From: Fictibacillus nanhaiensis
Lineage (GTDB): Bacteria; Bacillota; Bacilli; Bacillales; Fictibacillaceae
Assembly: GCF_023715445.1 (NCBI RefSeq)
Contig: NZ_JAMBOD010000003.1
Span: 124,001 to 188,000, forward strand
Direction: 5' to 3'
DNA length: 64,000 bases
Shown: positions 45,686 through 54,448 of the stretch, piece by piece
How positions within the stretch are numbered: position 1 is the first letter of the stretch
How the letters are laid out: each line of letters starts with the position of its first letter
Translations under genes and position numbers: made by a program
The notes under the pieces: generated by a model
Told to the model about the DNA's origin: nothing
Databases searched by the model: none
Seen by the model: only the letters and a program-made list of their open reading frames with translations

Positions 45686-47154
45686 ATACGTAAATCCATC
45701 CCTTTATATTCTGCGGCTGATTCAGTACTTTTAACTTCATTTTTAGGCTTTTGTGAAAAAGTTATGGAAGAGAGTGTATAGTTCATCTCGTTTAAACTTT
45801 TCTTTAATGAGGGGACAAAAGCTTTTGAAAGCTTTTCTATAAAAGGATGTTCACTATAAACCTTTAAAGATAATATCCGGTTTTGAATCTGAACATCAAC
45901 TGCTATATCTTTTAAGTTTTTCATATCCAGCCAAAACAGCATTCTGCAATGATCAGGATCTAACGATGTGCCATTTTGTTTTTTCCCTTCCCATTTGATC
46001 GTAATTTCCTTCGGGTTTTCATCCTGACCAAAAGGAATCTGCAAAAGGAATTGCTGCATGACATCATTAGTATTAATATTCTGAAGCTGCTGACTCGTTA
46101 TTTTAGTAAGTCCTTGCTCTGTTTTTACCATTACATTTTCAGGCAGTTCCAGATACTCTGCATTTTGCTTCAATAACATAAGCTGCGACTTTAAAGTTTC
46201 CGTTTGTTTTAATTGCATCGGGTCTAGCAGAAGATTTTTCTCGTGCAATAAGCCTGACTTGTCGAGCCATCTATGGACGGAATGAAAAAAACGGTTAGCC
46301 GCCTGCCTCTTAAATTCATTTATAGAAACTTCTGTTCTCTGTAACTGAAGGTGACTTTGTTTTACTTCTTGTTTTGAGTTTTCAGTTATAGAGTTGTTTT
46401 CTGTAACTGTTCCTCGTGTATCTAATGATTGTTTTACCACTTGATAGGAAATTTCCTTATTCAGATTTCCTGTGTCTGATTTAATCAGGCCAGAAACTTG
46501 AAAACCCTCTTTTGACTTTGATTGATCGTTTTGAAAACCAAACAAGCCCTGTAAAAGTTCCACCGTTTTTGCAATGCTCTTATCTTTATGTATGTATGGC
46601 AGAAGTGACTCAAACAATTGCTGCATTTCAGAGTGATTGTTGGTGTTTTTCATAACATTTGCTATTACGGCTCTAACTGTATCTGGTTTAACAGGCAGCT
46701 GAAGCTCCAGCATACGGTGTACAACTTCTTTCTTCTCTTTTAATGGCAGCTCCGATGTCATCTGGAGAATATCAGCAACTAATTTGACGTGGTCTTTCGT
46801 AATGGGGATTTTTTCAGAGACTGAAAAATCCACAGCTTTTTTGTTCGTATCATTTAGCGGCAGAGTTAACTTATTCAAAATTTGTTCAGTTGTCGTTTTT
46901 ACAGGATCAGCTTCTAATTTTTTTAATACGACAGTTCCGTTTTTTTCTGTAACTTCAAACAAGTAACGGTTCCCTTTCGTTAATGGTGCCTCTAACTTTG
47001 CATGCAATGTGACACCATTATAAAAAATTTTCGCTGTTTGGTCTGGGAAAATCTCCAGTATTTTAGCGGTCAGCAATTGGTTTAATTTAAGAGTGATTCC
47101 TTCTGCTGTTTTTTGCTGCTGGTGCGGGCTGAAGATCCTGTTAAGTTGTAACAC
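45682..47154 (-). CDS. ylqG: FliK-like hook-length-control-type protein YlqG
   Basis: The 490-residue, Gln/Lys-rich soluble protein has no signal peptide. Its first 100 residues (ITLKLNQLLTAKILEIFPDQTAKIFYNGVTLHAKLEAPLTKG) and the C-terminal region (about 390-475: CRMLFWLDMKNLKDIAVDVQIQNRILSLKVYSEHPFIEKL) resemble the FliK C-terminal layout, where a beta-rich core precedes long helices. Position and size match YlqG of B. subtilis, a protein without a defined role. The start is GTG at 47154, with GGGAG about 9 bases upstream inside the end of rnhB. It is coupled to ylqH. Confidence 0.75.
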   Translation of the reverse strand: MLQLNRIFSPHQQQKTAEGITLKLNQLLTAKILEIFPDQTAKIFYNGVTLHAKLEAPLTKGNRYLFEVTEKNGTVVLKKLEADPVKTTTEQILNKLTLPLNDTNKKAVDFSVSEKIPITKDHVKLVADILQMTSELPLKEKKEVVHRMLELQLPVKPDTVRAVIANVMKNTNNHSEMQQLFESLLPYIHKDKSIAKTVELLQGLFGFQNDQSKSKEGFQVSGLIKSDTGNLNKEISYQVVKQSLDTRGTVTENNSITENSKQEVKQSHLQLQRTEVSINEFKRQAANRFFHSVHRWLDKSGLLHEKNLLLDPMQLKQTETLKSQLMLLKQNAEYLELPENVMVKTEQGLTKITSQQLQNINTNDVMQQFLLQIPFGQDENPKEITIKWEGKKQNGTSLDPDHCRMLFWLDMKNLKDIAVDVQIQNRILSLKVYSEHPFIEKLSKAFVPSLKKSLNEMNYTLSSITFSQKPKNEVKSTESAAEYKGMDLRI

Positions 47155-47156
47155 CT

Positions 47157-47942
47157 TTACTCACTCCCGGTAAACTGAATAAGTTCTCCTACTGGGCTGA
47201 AGGTTTTTCGATGGATCTTTGTAGCACCGAATACTTTTAACGCTTCAAGATGTTCCTTCGTTCCATAGCCCATATTTGCTTTAAAGCCATATTGAGGATA
47301 AATCTGGTCAAGCTTCTTCATATAACGGTCTCTTGTCACTTTAGCCACAATAGAAGCGGCTGCGATAGATATACTTTTTTCGTCACCTTTAATAATCTTC
47401 AGCTGATCGATTGGAAGAGGAACTTCCATAGCATCAATCAATAACTGGTCAGGCTGTACTGTCAACTGACAAACAGCCTCAGTCATAGCTAGTTTTGACG
47501 CCTGATAAATATTTATCTCATCTATTTCTTCTGGCTGAACTAAAAATACGCTGCAGCAGACAGCATCCTCTTTAATTCTTTCATATAAAGCTTCCCGTTT
47601 TTTTTCTGAAAGCTTTTTTGAGTCGTTGATTCCAGTCAATATGTAGCCTACCGGTAATATGACAGCTGCCGCCACTACAGGTCCAGCCAGCGGTCCCCTT
47701 CCTACTTCATCCACTCCGGCAATAAGCTTCTTACCCTTTAATATAAACTGTCTTTCGTATTCGCACATGACTTTCAGCCTTTTTGATTCAGCTTCTGCTT
47801 CCCGTAAACGGGCCGTGTAGGTTTGATATAATTTTTGAATACCTTGTCTTTCATCAGCAGCAAGCAGCTCTAGCAAGTCTGTGATCTCTTCTAACGTACT
47901 ATTCTTTAACTTCTGACCCCATTCTTTTATAGAAAGTTTCAT
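47157..47942 (-). CDS. rnhB: Ribonuclease HII
   Basis: RNase HII cleaves the RNA strand at RNA-DNA junctions and starts removal of misincorporated ribonucleotides. An N-terminal extension of about 70 residues precedes the catalytic core with Asp78 and Glu79 in LIAGVDEVGRGPLAGPVVAAAV, the NDSKKLS motif, and the third acidic residue in LLIDAMEVPL. ISIAAASIVAKVTRDR is also typical. The ribosome site is weak. A possible SigD-like -10 element lies 25 bases upstream. Confidence 0.96.
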   Translation of the reverse strand: MKLSIKEWGQKLKNSTLEEITDLLELLAADERQGIQKLYQTYTARLREAEAESKRLKVMCEYERQFILKGKKLIAGVDEVGRGPLAGPVVAAAVILPVGYILTGINDSKKLSEKKREALYERIKEDAVCCSVFLVQPEEIDEINIYQASKLAMTEAVCQLTVQPDQLLIDAMEVPLPIDQLKIIKGDEKSISIAAASIVAKVTRDRYMKKLDQIYPQYGFKANMGYGTKEHLEALKVFGATKIHRKTFSPVGELIQFTGSE

Positions 47943-48003
47943 TTTTTCACGCTCTTTATGTATTATTTATCGGCTAAACCATAAGTCTATGAAGATTTTT
48001 TTG

Positions 48004-48042
48004 TTCTAAACAAAACAGGCACATAGAAAATACGCGCCTGTT
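48004..48042 (-). terminator. Rho-independent terminator after rbgA
   Basis: On the minus strand AACAGGCGC pairs with GTGCCTGTT (one G-U pair) around a loop of about 11 bases, followed by TTGTTTAG. It begins a few bases after the rbgA stop and separates it from rnhB. Confidence 0.75.
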
Positions 48043-48049
48043 CTGCATT

Positions 48050-48919
48050 TTATTCAGTTATTGCATTTGGCTGCTCATAAGATAATCGCCCTAATTTTTC
48101 TGAACGAAGATCGCGAAGTACAATCTCTGCCGTTTTTTCAAGATCAACTTCTCCACCGCCCATGATGCATCCTCGTTTTTTGCCGATCTCTTCAAATAAA
48201 CGAAGTGGATCTTCTGGAATGTCTGATAATTTATATCTTTCAACGAGGCGTTCTTGATAATGTTCTTTTAGATATTTTACAGCAAATAAGACAACTTCTG
48301 TAAAATCAAATAATGTTTCTTTTATCGCGCCCGTAACTGCAAGTTTCAGGCCAATGGACTGATCTTCAAACTTCGGCCATAGTATACCTGGTGTATCCAG
48401 TAACTCCAGGGTTTTTCCGGCTTTGATCCATTGCTGTTTTTTTGTAACCCCTGGTTTATCGCCTGTTACAGCAATATTCTTGCCAGCCATTCTGTTTATG
48501 ATCGTAGATTTCCCAACGTTAGGAATCCCGACGATTAAAGCGCGGACAGCACGAGGCTTAACGATACCTTTTGCTCTCATCTTATCAAATTTTTCTTTAA
48601 CCAGTTCTTGTGCAATTGGTTCAATTTTCTTTATTCCTTTTCCATCTTGGGAATTTATCGCAAGAGAAGGTATTCCCTTATCTAAAAAATATCCCTGCCA
48701 CATGGAAGTCACTTTCGGATCTGCCAGATCCGCTTTATTCAATAAAACAATACGCGGTTTTTCACCGAGAATCTCATCGATCATAGGATTGCGTGACGCA
48801 AGTGGAATCCTTGCATCTACAAGCTCAAAAACCACATCGATCATTTTAAGTTTTTCAGTTATTTCCCGGCGCGCTTTCGCCATATGGCCTGGAAACCATT
48901 GTATGGTCATGTTTTTCAC
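48050..48919 (-). CDS. rbgA: Ribosome biogenesis GTPase RbgA (YlqF)
   Basis: RbgA is needed for a late step of 50S assembly and is essential in B. subtilis. It is a circularly permuted GTPase: G4 ([10 protein letters not shown]) precedes G1 ([16 protein letters not shown]), G2 and G3 ([10 protein letters not shown]). A C-terminal helical rRNA-binding domain follows. The 289 residues match the family. It starts one base after sipS. Confidence 0.97.
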   Translation of the reverse strand: MKNMTIQWFPGHMAKARREITEKLKMIDVVFELVDARIPLASRNPMIDEILGEKPRIVLLNKADLADPKVTSMWQGYFLDKGIPSLAINSQDGKGIKKIEPIAQELVKEKFDKMRAKGIVKPRAVRALIVGIPNVGKSTIINRMAGKNIAVTGDKPGVTKKQQWIKAGKTLELLDTPGILWPKFEDQSIGLKLAVTGAIKETLFDFTEVVLFAVKYLKEHYQERLVERYKLSDIPEDPLRLFEEIGKKRGCIMGGGEVDLEKTAEIVLRDLRSEKLGRLSYEQPNAITE

Positions 48920-48920
48920 C

Positions 48921-49472
48921 CTACTTTACAAATCCAATATCTGATAACGGCCAGAAACGGAAAGATGCTTTTCCTAAGATAAGATCTTCATCTACTGTTC
49001 CAATATTTCGGCTGTCACTGGAATTCCGGCGATTATCACCCAGAACAAACAATTGTCCTTCAGGAACTTTTTGTTTAGCCGTCACTTCAAGCAAAGTGAA
49101 GTCATAGGTGAAATTTCCGTCCTTTGTTTTTTTCTTATATGCTTCTAAGTATTCTTCTTTAACCTTTTTACCATTCACATAGAGTGTATCGTCTTTATAC
49201 TCAATGGTATCTCCCGGAAGACCAATTACTCTCTTTATGTAATCTTTTTCTTCTGTAGCGTGAAAGACTACAATATCAAATCTGTCAGGTTCTCCAATCA
49301 TATAGCTGAACTTATTAACAATTAAACGGTCTCCATCATGAAGAGTCGGCATCATTGATTGTCCGTCGACCACTACAGGTGCAAAAAGGAAAAACCGGAT
49401 GATACCTGCCAATAACAAGGCTGTTGCTAAAGCTTTGATCCATTCCCACGTTTCGTTTTTTGTACGTGCCAT
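48921..49472 (-). CDS. sipS: Signal peptidase I
   Basis: This membrane serine protease cleaves signal peptides on the outer face. One N-terminal membrane helix (about 12-32) is followed by box B with the nucleophile Ser39 in [11 protein letters not shown] and the general base Lys80 in [13 protein letters not shown], and box [12 protein letters not shown]. The 183-residue length is that of Bacillus Sip proteins. Which paralogue (SipS, SipT or other) it is cannot be told; the symbol is used in the general sense. Confidence 0.93.
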   Translation of the reverse strand: MARTKNETWEWIKALATALLLAGIIRFFLFAPVVVDGQSMMPTLHDGDRLIVNKFSYMIGEPDRFDIVVFHATEEKDYIKRVIGLPGDTIEYKDDTLYVNGKKVKEEYLEAYKKKTKDGNFTYDFTLLEVTAKQKVPEGQLFVLGDNRRNSSDSRNIGTVDEDLILGKASFRFWPLSDIGFVK

Positions 49473-49516
49473 TCTTAATCCTCACCATCTGTAGAAATTC
49501 CTTACTTATAATATGG

Positions 49517-49545
49517 AAAAAGGAGCTTGAGTAAGTCAAGCTCCT
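49517..49545 (-). terminator. Rho-independent terminator after rplS
   Basis: On the minus strand AGGAGCTTGA pairs with TCAAGCTCCT over ten base pairs with a five-base loop, followed by TTTTCC. It starts about a dozen bases after the rplS stop and separates rplS from sipS. Confidence 0.9.
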
Positions 49546-49556
49546 TTCGAGAATTA

Positions 49557-49901
49557 TTAGCGAATTTCTTTAATACGAGCTGCTTTACCACGAAGTGCAC
49601 GTAGGTAGTATAGCTTCGCACGGCGTACTTTACCGCGGCGTACAACTTCAAGGTTCGCGATCTTAGGTGAATGTAATGGGAACGCACGCTCCACACCTAC
49701 ACCATAAGAAATTTTACGAACAGTAAACGTTTCAGAAATTCCAGAACCACGCTTCTTGATAACAACACCTTCAAAAAGCTGGATACGCTCACGAGTACCC
49801 TCGATTACTTTCACGTGTACACGTACAGTGTCACCTGAACGAAATTTTGGTAAATCTGATTTTAATTGATCTTTTGCTAGATCTGCAATAAGCTGTTGCA
49901 T
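49557..49901 (-). CDS. rplS: 50S ribosomal protein L19
   Basis: L19 lies at the subunit interface. The 114-residue product has [29 protein letters not shown], the [26 protein letters not shown] signature and the basic tail [21 protein letters not shown]. It has its own promoter, a leader that may be the L19 autoregulatory leader, and its own terminator. Confidence 0.98.
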   Translation of the reverse strand: MQQLIADLAKDQLKSDLPKFRSGDTVRVHVKVIEGTRERIQLFEGVVIKKRGSGISETFTVRKISYGVGVERAFPLHSPKIANLEVVRRGKVRRAKLYYLRALRGKAARIKEIR

Positions 49902-49915
49902 AGTTTATTGCCTCC

Positions 49916-49987
49916 CTTCCCATAGATGTTCTTGCGTGATTTTCAGGCAGCGGAACACCGGATTAAACGGGCATAAGCCACAAACAA
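49916..49987 (-). ncRNA. Possible L19 (rplS) leader RNA
   Basis: The rplS leader between the promoter and the ribosome site is about 70 bases. It contains GCCCGTTTAATCCGG and GTGTTCCGCTGCCTGAAAATCACGC, which can fold into short GC-rich stems. An L19 leader family is known from Bacillota, and its location just upstream of rplS fits, but I could not confirm the consensus by eye. Confidence 0.4.
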
Positions 49988-49988
49988 T

Positions 49989-50018
49989 ATAATACCATAT
50001 AAATCAGACGAGTATCAA
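49989..50018 (-). promoter_or_regulatory. Sigma-A promoter of rplS
   Basis: On the minus strand TTGATA (50013-50018) and TATTAT (49989-49994) are 18 bases apart. The -35 lies at the very end of trmD, so rplS can be transcribed independently of rimM-trmD. Confidence 0.6.
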
Positions 50019-50755
50019 GTTGTTTTATTATCTTTTATTTCTTGCAGCCATTTTTCTTCTTCTCTAGATAACTCTATCTTCTCTAAGAGATCTGGACGCC
50101 TTTCATATGTTCTTTTTAATGACTCTTTTTTCCGCCATTCTTCAATATTTTTATGGTTTCCAGACATGAGGACATCAGGAACCTTCATACCTCTAAAATC
50201 TGCCGGTCTCGTATATTGAGGGTGTTCTAACAGTCCTGTACTGAACGAATCCTGAAGATGTGATTCTTCTTTTCCGAGTACTCCTGGGAGGAGTCTGGTT
50301 ACTGCATCAATTACAACCATTGCACCTAATTCTCCGCCTGTTAGGACATAATCCCCGATAGAAATCTCATCTGTAACTAAATGTTTTCTAATTCGTTCAT
50401 CATAGCCCTCATAGTGGCCGCATAAGAAAATTAAATGCTTTTCTTTAGCAAGCTCTTCTGCCTTTCTCTGCGAAAATCTTTCTCCTTGAGGGCATAGCAG
50501 AATAATCCTTGGTTCCTCAGATGTTTCTTTCGTTAAGGTTTCTACCGCATCAAACAGCGGCTGAGGAGTTAAGACCATGCCTGCTCCTCCCCCATAAGGA
50601 TAATCATCTACGTTTCTATGTTTGTTAGTCGCAAATTCTCGAAAATCCAAGACATGAAATTGGACAGCGCTTTTTTCTTGTGCCTTTTTTAAGATGGATT
50701 GACCGAAAACACCGGAAAACATATCAGGAAAAAGACTTAAGACATCAATCTTCAT
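50015..50755 (-). CDS. trmD: tRNA (guanine-N1)-methyltransferase TrmD
   Basis: TrmD makes m1G37 next to the anticodon using SAM, preventing frameshifts. The 246-residue SPOUT enzyme shows [15 protein letters not shown], the GGGAGMVL loop, the knot region [12 protein letters not shown] and [22 protein letters not shown], and the C-terminal [21 protein letters not shown]. Its ATG overlaps the rimM stop by one base (TAATG). Confidence 0.98.
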   Translation of the reverse strand: MKIDVLSLFPDMFSGVFGQSILKKAQEKSAVQFHVLDFREFATNKHRNVDDYPYGGGAGMVLTPQPLFDAVETLTKETSEEPRIILLCPQGERFSQRKAEELAKEKHLIFLCGHYEGYDERIRKHLVTDEISIGDYVLTGGELGAMVVIDAVTRLLPGVLGKEESHLQDSFSTGLLEHPQYTRPADFRGMKVPDVLMSGNHKNIEEWRKKESLKRTYERRPDLLEKIELSREEEKWLQEIKDNKTT

Positions 50756-51270
50756 TAGAAAAGACCTTCTAAAGGTTCGATAGAGATTTTTTGAGCATCA
50801 ATATCCACCGTTTTAACAACAGAAGGGATGTAAGGGATGAGAATATCAGAGCCGAACCCTTTTCTCTTTACGACCCAAACGTCATTTGCGCCAGGAGATA
50901 GAATTTCTTTTACTTTACCCAGTTCTTCTCCTTCGACAGTAAAAACAGAACACCCGATAATATCGTGATAAAAGAACTCGCCTTCATCTAATGTAACTGA
51001 TTGTTCTTTAGGAACTTTTAATAATTGTCCTTTGAATCTTTCAACATCATTAATGTTTTCTAGACCCTCAAACGTTAAAAGATCAAATTGCTTATGTTTT
51101 CTATGAGTTTCGATCGTTACAGGTATTTGTTCTGATCCCATATCCACATATAGGGTGTTGCCGATTTTATATCGTTCTTCCGGAAAATCTGTTCTTGAGA
51201 TTACACGGACCTCTCCTCTAATCCCATGTGTATTAACAATTTTTCCGACGTTCAGCCATTTGTCCGTCAT
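50755..51270 (-). CDS. rimM: Ribosome maturation factor RimM
   Basis: RimM helps maturation of the 30S head around S19. The 171-residue product has the N-terminal barrel ([20 protein letters not shown]) and the PRC-barrel C-terminal domain ([37 protein letters not shown]). The ATG lies 31 bases from the end of the repeat-bearing gap. In B. subtilis ylqD precedes rimM; here no such gene is seen. Confidence 0.96.
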   Translation of the reverse strand: MTDKWLNVGKIVNTHGIRGEVRVISRTDFPEERYKIGNTLYVDMGSEQIPVTIETHRKHKQFDLLTFEGLENINDVERFKGQLLKVPKEQSVTLDEGEFFYHDIIGCSVFTVEGEELGKVKEILSPGANDVWVVKRKGFGSDILIPYIPSVVKTVDIDAQKISIEPLEGLF

Positions 51271-51351
51271 TTTAAAACCTTCTCTCGTACGTCTTTAATC
51301 TTATTATTGTCCAGTCTAAAGTTTATCATAAATGCAGGTATGTATACTTTT

Positions 51352-51664
51352 AAAAGCTGTTTTCCAAAACTTTGTTGTTTTTGAAAGTAGTTGATTTCCG
51401 TTACAGGATGCTCGCTTTCTGCGAGGGGTAAGGTGAGCCTTGGCGGAAGATGGGTAAAGACTCGTATTCAAGGAAGAATTTGTGCTCCTGCGTCTGCAAG
51501 AAAATACTACCGAAGCGGGCTTTCTCGTCGCATGCCTTGCGAGAAGTATTCTCAGGTGGTTGACACGCTGATCCCGCTGGAGTCTCGAACCTGCACTCCA
51601 ATCAACTTGTCAAGGAAGAGAATGCAAAAGCCATAAGCAACAATTTTTTAGATAAGACCTTTTT
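51352..51664. repeat. Dispersed intergenic repeat, copy B
   Basis: This element of about 313 bases fills most of the 431-base gap between rimM and khpA. The left end AAAAGCTGTTTTCC...TTGTTG and the reverse complement of the right end AAAAGGTCTTATCT...TTGTTG are imperfect inverted copies of about 26 bases. An inner inverted pair AGTTGATT/AATCAACT lies inside. Blocks TTACAGGATGCTCGCTTTC, CGCATGCCTTGCGAGAAG and ACGCTGATCCCGCTGGAGTC are shared with copy C. The right end abuts the khpA terminator. Reading frames inside are products of the repeat. Confidence 0.85.
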
Positions 51665-51671
51665 AAAAGAT

Positions 51672-51703
51672 AAAAAAAGGAAGAGGTTTCCCTCATCCTT
51701 TTT
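51672..51703 (-). terminator. Rho-independent terminator after khpA
   Basis: On the minus strand AAAGGATGAGG pairs with CCTCTTCCTTT (one mismatch) around a GAAA tetraloop, followed by a TTTTTT run. It begins at the khpA stop codon and ends the rpsP-khpA transcript, so rimM-trmD needs another promoter; a TATGAT -10-like sequence (51326-51331) with a poor -35 lies upstream of rimM. Confidence 0.9.
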
Positions 51704-51929
51704 AAACGATTTCGATTGAAATCCTTTTATTTTGATTCGTTCCAGCTGCATTAACAACGGTACGGATCGCTTTGGCCACTCTTCCTTGTTTGCCGATTAC
51801 TTTCCCCATATCAGTCTGGTTAACAGATAATTGATAAACAAGGCGATGTCCTTCTTTTACCTCTTTGACGCTGACTTCTTCTGGGTGATCAACTAGAGCT
51901 TTCACAATCGATTCGATCAACTCTGTCAT
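51702..51929 (-). CDS. khpA: KH-domain RNA-binding protein KhpA (YlqC)
   Basis: KhpA is a small KH protein that works with KhpB/Jag in RNA binding and cell division in Gram-positive bacteria. The 75-residue product has the KH loop GKVIGKQGRVAKAIR at about 45-59. It follows rpsP after 21 bases, and its stop codon lies within a strong terminator. Confidence 0.94.
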   Translation of the reverse strand: MTELIESIVKALVDHPEEVSVKEVKEGHRLVYQLSVNQTDMGKVIGKQGRVAKAIRTVVNAAGTNQNKRISIEIV

Positions 51930-51950
51930 ATCAGTTCCCCTTCGTCAAAA

Positions 51951-52223
51951 TTATTTTTGGTTCTTAGCGTTATGGAATTTTTCCATAAGACCAGCTTTTG
52001 AGAATAGGTTACGAACTGTATCAGATGGCTTCGCACCGTTAGTCATCCACTCAAGAGCTTTTTCTTCGTTAATTTTAACTTCAGCTGGGTTAGCAACTGG
52101 GTTGTAAGTTCCGATCTCTTCGATGAAACGTCCATCACGAGGAGAACGAGAATCTGCTACTACTACACGATAAAAAGGAGCTTTCTTAGCACCCATACGT
52201 TTTAAACGAATTTTTACTGCCAT
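51951..52223 (-). CDS. rpsP: 30S ribosomal protein S16
   Basis: S16 is an early assembly protein of the small subunit. The family start [42 protein letters not shown] decides the ATG at 52223 (90 residues), with GGAGGTGCAA upstream; upstream in-frame codons up to 52349 lie over the promoter and ffh. It has its own promoter. Confidence 0.98.
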   Translation of the reverse strand: MAVKIRLKRMGAKKAPFYRVVVADSRSPRDGRFIEEIGTYNPVANPAEVKINEEKALEWMTNGAKPSDTVRNLFSKAGLMEKFHNAKNQK

Positions 52224-52262
52224 TATAACTTGCACCTCCGAAAATAGTTCACACAAAATAAT

Positions 52263-52291
52263 ATGATAGTATAAATTGACAGGTTTGTAAA
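52263..52291 (-). promoter_or_regulatory. Sigma-A promoter of rpsP-khpA
   Basis: On the minus strand TTTACA (52286-52291) and TATCAT (52263-52268) are 17 bases apart, about 40 bases before the rpsP ATG. A perfect inverted repeat CAGGTTTACAAACCTG (52281-52296) overlaps the -35 element and could bind a regulator or weakly stop transcription from ffh. Confidence 0.7.
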
Positions 52292-52305
52292 CCTGAAAAT
52301 TCAGT

Positions 52306-53652
52306 TTACATAAATGGGAATTTAAACCCACCCTTTTTCTTCTTGCCACTCATCATTCCGGACATTTGTTTCATCATTTTCTTCATGTCCTCGAATTGTT
52401 TGATAAGGCGGTTTACTTCTTGTACTGATCGTCCGCTGCCTTTAGCGATACGTCTTTTACGGCTGGCATTGATAATCTCCGGTTGTTCTCTTTCTGTAAG
52501 AGTCATCGAACGAATGATAGCTTCAACGTGACCGATTTGTTTTTCATCAATCTGTACGTTTTTAAGGCCTTTCATTTTGTTCGCACCAGGAAGCATGCCA
52601 AGGACTTCATCTAACGGTCCAAGATTTCTTACTTGTCCCATCTGATCAAGAAAATCATCAAACGTGAATGACATATCACGCATTTTCTTCTGAAGATCCC
52701 GTGCTTTTTCTTCATCTACCGAGGTTTGAGCCTTTTCGATAAGAGTAAGCATGTCACCCATTCCTAAAATTCTGGAAGCCATACGGTCTGGATGGAATGG
52801 CTCAAGAGCATCCATCTTCTCACCGAGACCCACAAACTTAATAGGAAGCCCTGTAACAGCTTTGATAGAAAGAGCAGCACCACCGCGTGTGTCACCATCA
52901 AGTTTTGTAAGAACAACACCTGTAATTCCAAGTGCTTCATTAAAACTCTGAGCAACATTCACGGCATCCTGACCTGTCATCGCATCAACAACCAGGAAAA
53001 TTTCATCAGGTTTAGCTGTTTCTTTAACCTGTTTCAATTCGTCCATCAGCGTTTCGTCTATATGCAAACGCCCGGCTGTATCAATGATTACATAATCATG
53101 ATGCTCTTCTTTCGCTTTTGCAATTGCTGATTCAGCAATTTTCACAGGACTAACTTGGTCTCCCATTTGAAATACTGGAAAATCAAGCTGTTTCCCGAGT
53201 GTTTCTAACTGCTTTATCGCAGCAGGACGGTAAATGTCTGCTGCAGCAAGAAGCGGTTTGCGATTTTGTTTCTTACGCAAATGATTCGCAAGCTTCCCTG
53301 TAGTCGTCGTTTTACCTGCACCTTGGAGACCAACCATCATAATAACAGTAGGCGGTCTGTTAGAAACTGCAATTTTGCTCTGTTCCCCGCCCATAAGTGC
53401 TGTAAGTTCATCATTCACTACTTTTACTACTTGCTGTCCAGGTGTCAGGCTTTTTAAAACCTCCTGACCAACTGCACGTTCAGATACCTTTTTCACAAAA
53501 TCTTTTACCACTTTAAAGTTAACATCCGCCTCAAGAAGAGCAAGGCGTACTTCCCTCATCATTTCCTTTACATCCGCTTCATTTACTTTCCCTTTTCCGC
53601 GAATTTTTTGTAAAGTGTTCTGAAGACGGTCGGCTAAACCTTCAAATGCCAT
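52306..53652 (-). CDS. ffh: Signal recognition particle protein Ffh
   Basis: Ffh binds 4.5S/6S RNA and signal peptides and targets ribosomes to FtsY. The NG domain carries G1 [15 protein letters not shown] near residue 110, [23 protein letters not shown] and the [15 protein letters not shown]4 region. The Met-rich M domain ends in [19 protein letters not shown]. The product has 448 residues. It follows ylxM after 15 bases. Confidence 0.98.
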   Translation of the reverse strand: MAFEGLADRLQNTLQKIRGKGKVNEADVKEMMREVRLALLEADVNFKVVKDFVKKVSERAVGQEVLKSLTPGQQVVKVVNDELTALMGGEQSKIAVSNRPPTVIMMVGLQGAGKTTTTGKLANHLRKKQNRKPLLAAADIYRPAAIKQLETLGKQLDFPVFQMGDQVSPVKIAESAIAKAKEEHHDYVIIDTAGRLHIDETLMDELKQVKETAKPDEIFLVVDAMTGQDAVNVAQSFNEALGITGVVLTKLDGDTRGGAALSIKAVTGLPIKFVGLGEKMDALEPFHPDRMASRILGMGDMLTLIEKAQTSVDEEKARDLQKKMRDMSFTFDDFLDQMGQVRNLGPLDEVLGMLPGANKMKGLKNVQIDEKQIGHVEAIIRSMTLTEREQPEIINASRKRRIAKGSGRSVQEVNRLIKQFEDMKKMMKQMSGMMSGKKKKGGFKFPFM

Positions 53653-53667
53653 CTCACTGAACGCCTC

Positions 53668-53991
53668 CTATTCCATATTTTCAAGGCGATCGATAATTGC
53701 AATTACGTTATCAGGTTCAGTTTTCAGCAGCTCTCTTAAAGATGACAGCAACTGTTCACGTTCCTGAAACTTTGCAAAAAGCCCTAACTTCTCTTCATAT
53801 TCCTCCAGCATCGCCTCTGTCCGTTTAATATTATCATAAACGGCCTGGCGGCTGACATTATATTGTTCAGCAATTTCACCGAGAGAATAATCGTCTAAAT
53901 AATATAAGCCCATATAGTTCTTTTGCTTTGGGGTTAACAGTGATTGGTAAAAATCAAAAAGATAATTAATTCTCATCGTTTTATCAAGCAT
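53668..53991 (-). CDS. ylxM: SRP-associated helix-turn-helix protein YlxM
   Basis: The 107-residue YlxM/UPF0122 protein begins [59 protein letters not shown], a sigma-factor region 4-like helix-turn-helix, followed by a coiled tail. YlxM homologues interact with the SRP pathway and modulate it. It is the first gene of ylxM-ffh and has an excellent sigma-A promoter just upstream. Confidence 0.95.
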   Translation of the reverse strand: MLDKTMRINYLFDFYQSLLTPKQKNYMGLYYLDDYSLGEIAEQYNVSRQAVYDNIKRTEAMLEEYEEKLGLFAKFQEREQLLSSLRELLKTEPDNVIAIIDRLENME

Positions 53992-54032
53992 ATTTTCACA
54001 ACCCTTGTTAAGTGAAATGCCTTTACGTGAAT

Positions 54033-54061
54033 ACTATACAACCATAAAAATTAGATGTCAA
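54033..54061 (-). promoter_or_regulatory. Strong sigma-A promoter of ylxM-ffh
   Basis: On the minus strand TTGACA (54056-54061) and TATAGT (54033-54038) are exactly 17 bases apart, about 40 bases upstream of the ylxM ATG. This separates ylxM-ffh from smc-ftsY, consistent with the terminator after ftsY. Confidence 0.85.
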
Positions 54062-54260
54062 GTTTTTTTCTTAACAGAATAACTCTTATTGGACGGAACT
54101 TAGGAACCTCGTCATTGTATGATTATGAAAAACCATAAAGAAACCTTTTTAGTCTTAAATCTTATATTAAAGCTGCGTTTTAGGGTGTCCGTTCTATTAT
54201 TTATAAGGAACTTTCATTATTTTGGTTGTGTATATGGCATAAGCGTTATAAAGGATTTAA

Positions 54261-54360
54261 TTCCAAAAATAAGAGGTGTGAATCCAAAAATTTTAGTGGA
54301 TTATCCACGAGTTTTTACTTCAAATCAAGTTTTGACTTTTTATCCTCAAGTCGAAGATCC
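54261..54360. repeat. Degenerate array with 21-bp phasing in the ftsY-ylxM gap
   Basis: The 457-base gap between ylxM and ftsY holds the ylxM promoter, a terminator and this array. The trinucleotide TCC (or TC) followed by A-rich sequence recurs at 54262, 54283, 54304 and 54325, i.e. every 21 bases, then at 54343 and 54358. A unit reads roughly ATCCAMRARTTTTAGTGGATT, and the best copies are 54282-54302 and 54303-54323. An apparent reading frame across it (54119-54391, plus strand) is low-complexity and has no ribosome site. Confidence 0.55.
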
Positions 54361-54392
54361 TCGACATTCATCGACACCCCTTATACCCTAAC

Positions 54393-54430
54393 AAAAAAAG
54401 CCCTCCAACTCCCTAAAGAGTTGAAAGGCG
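54393..54430 (-). terminator. Rho-independent terminator after ftsY
   Basis: On the minus strand GCCTTTCAACTC pairs with GAGTTGGAGGGC (two G-U pairs) around a short loop, followed by TTTTTTTG. It starts some 18 bases after the ftsY stop and ends the smc-ftsY transcript. Confidence 0.9.
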
Positions 54431-54448
54431 AATATCAATAAGCAGATT

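Noticed and set aside
54119-54391. Plus-strand frame of 90 codons between ylxM and ftsY
   Set aside because: It runs across the 21-bp phased repeat, has no ribosome site, and gives a low-complexity product; most likely non-coding.
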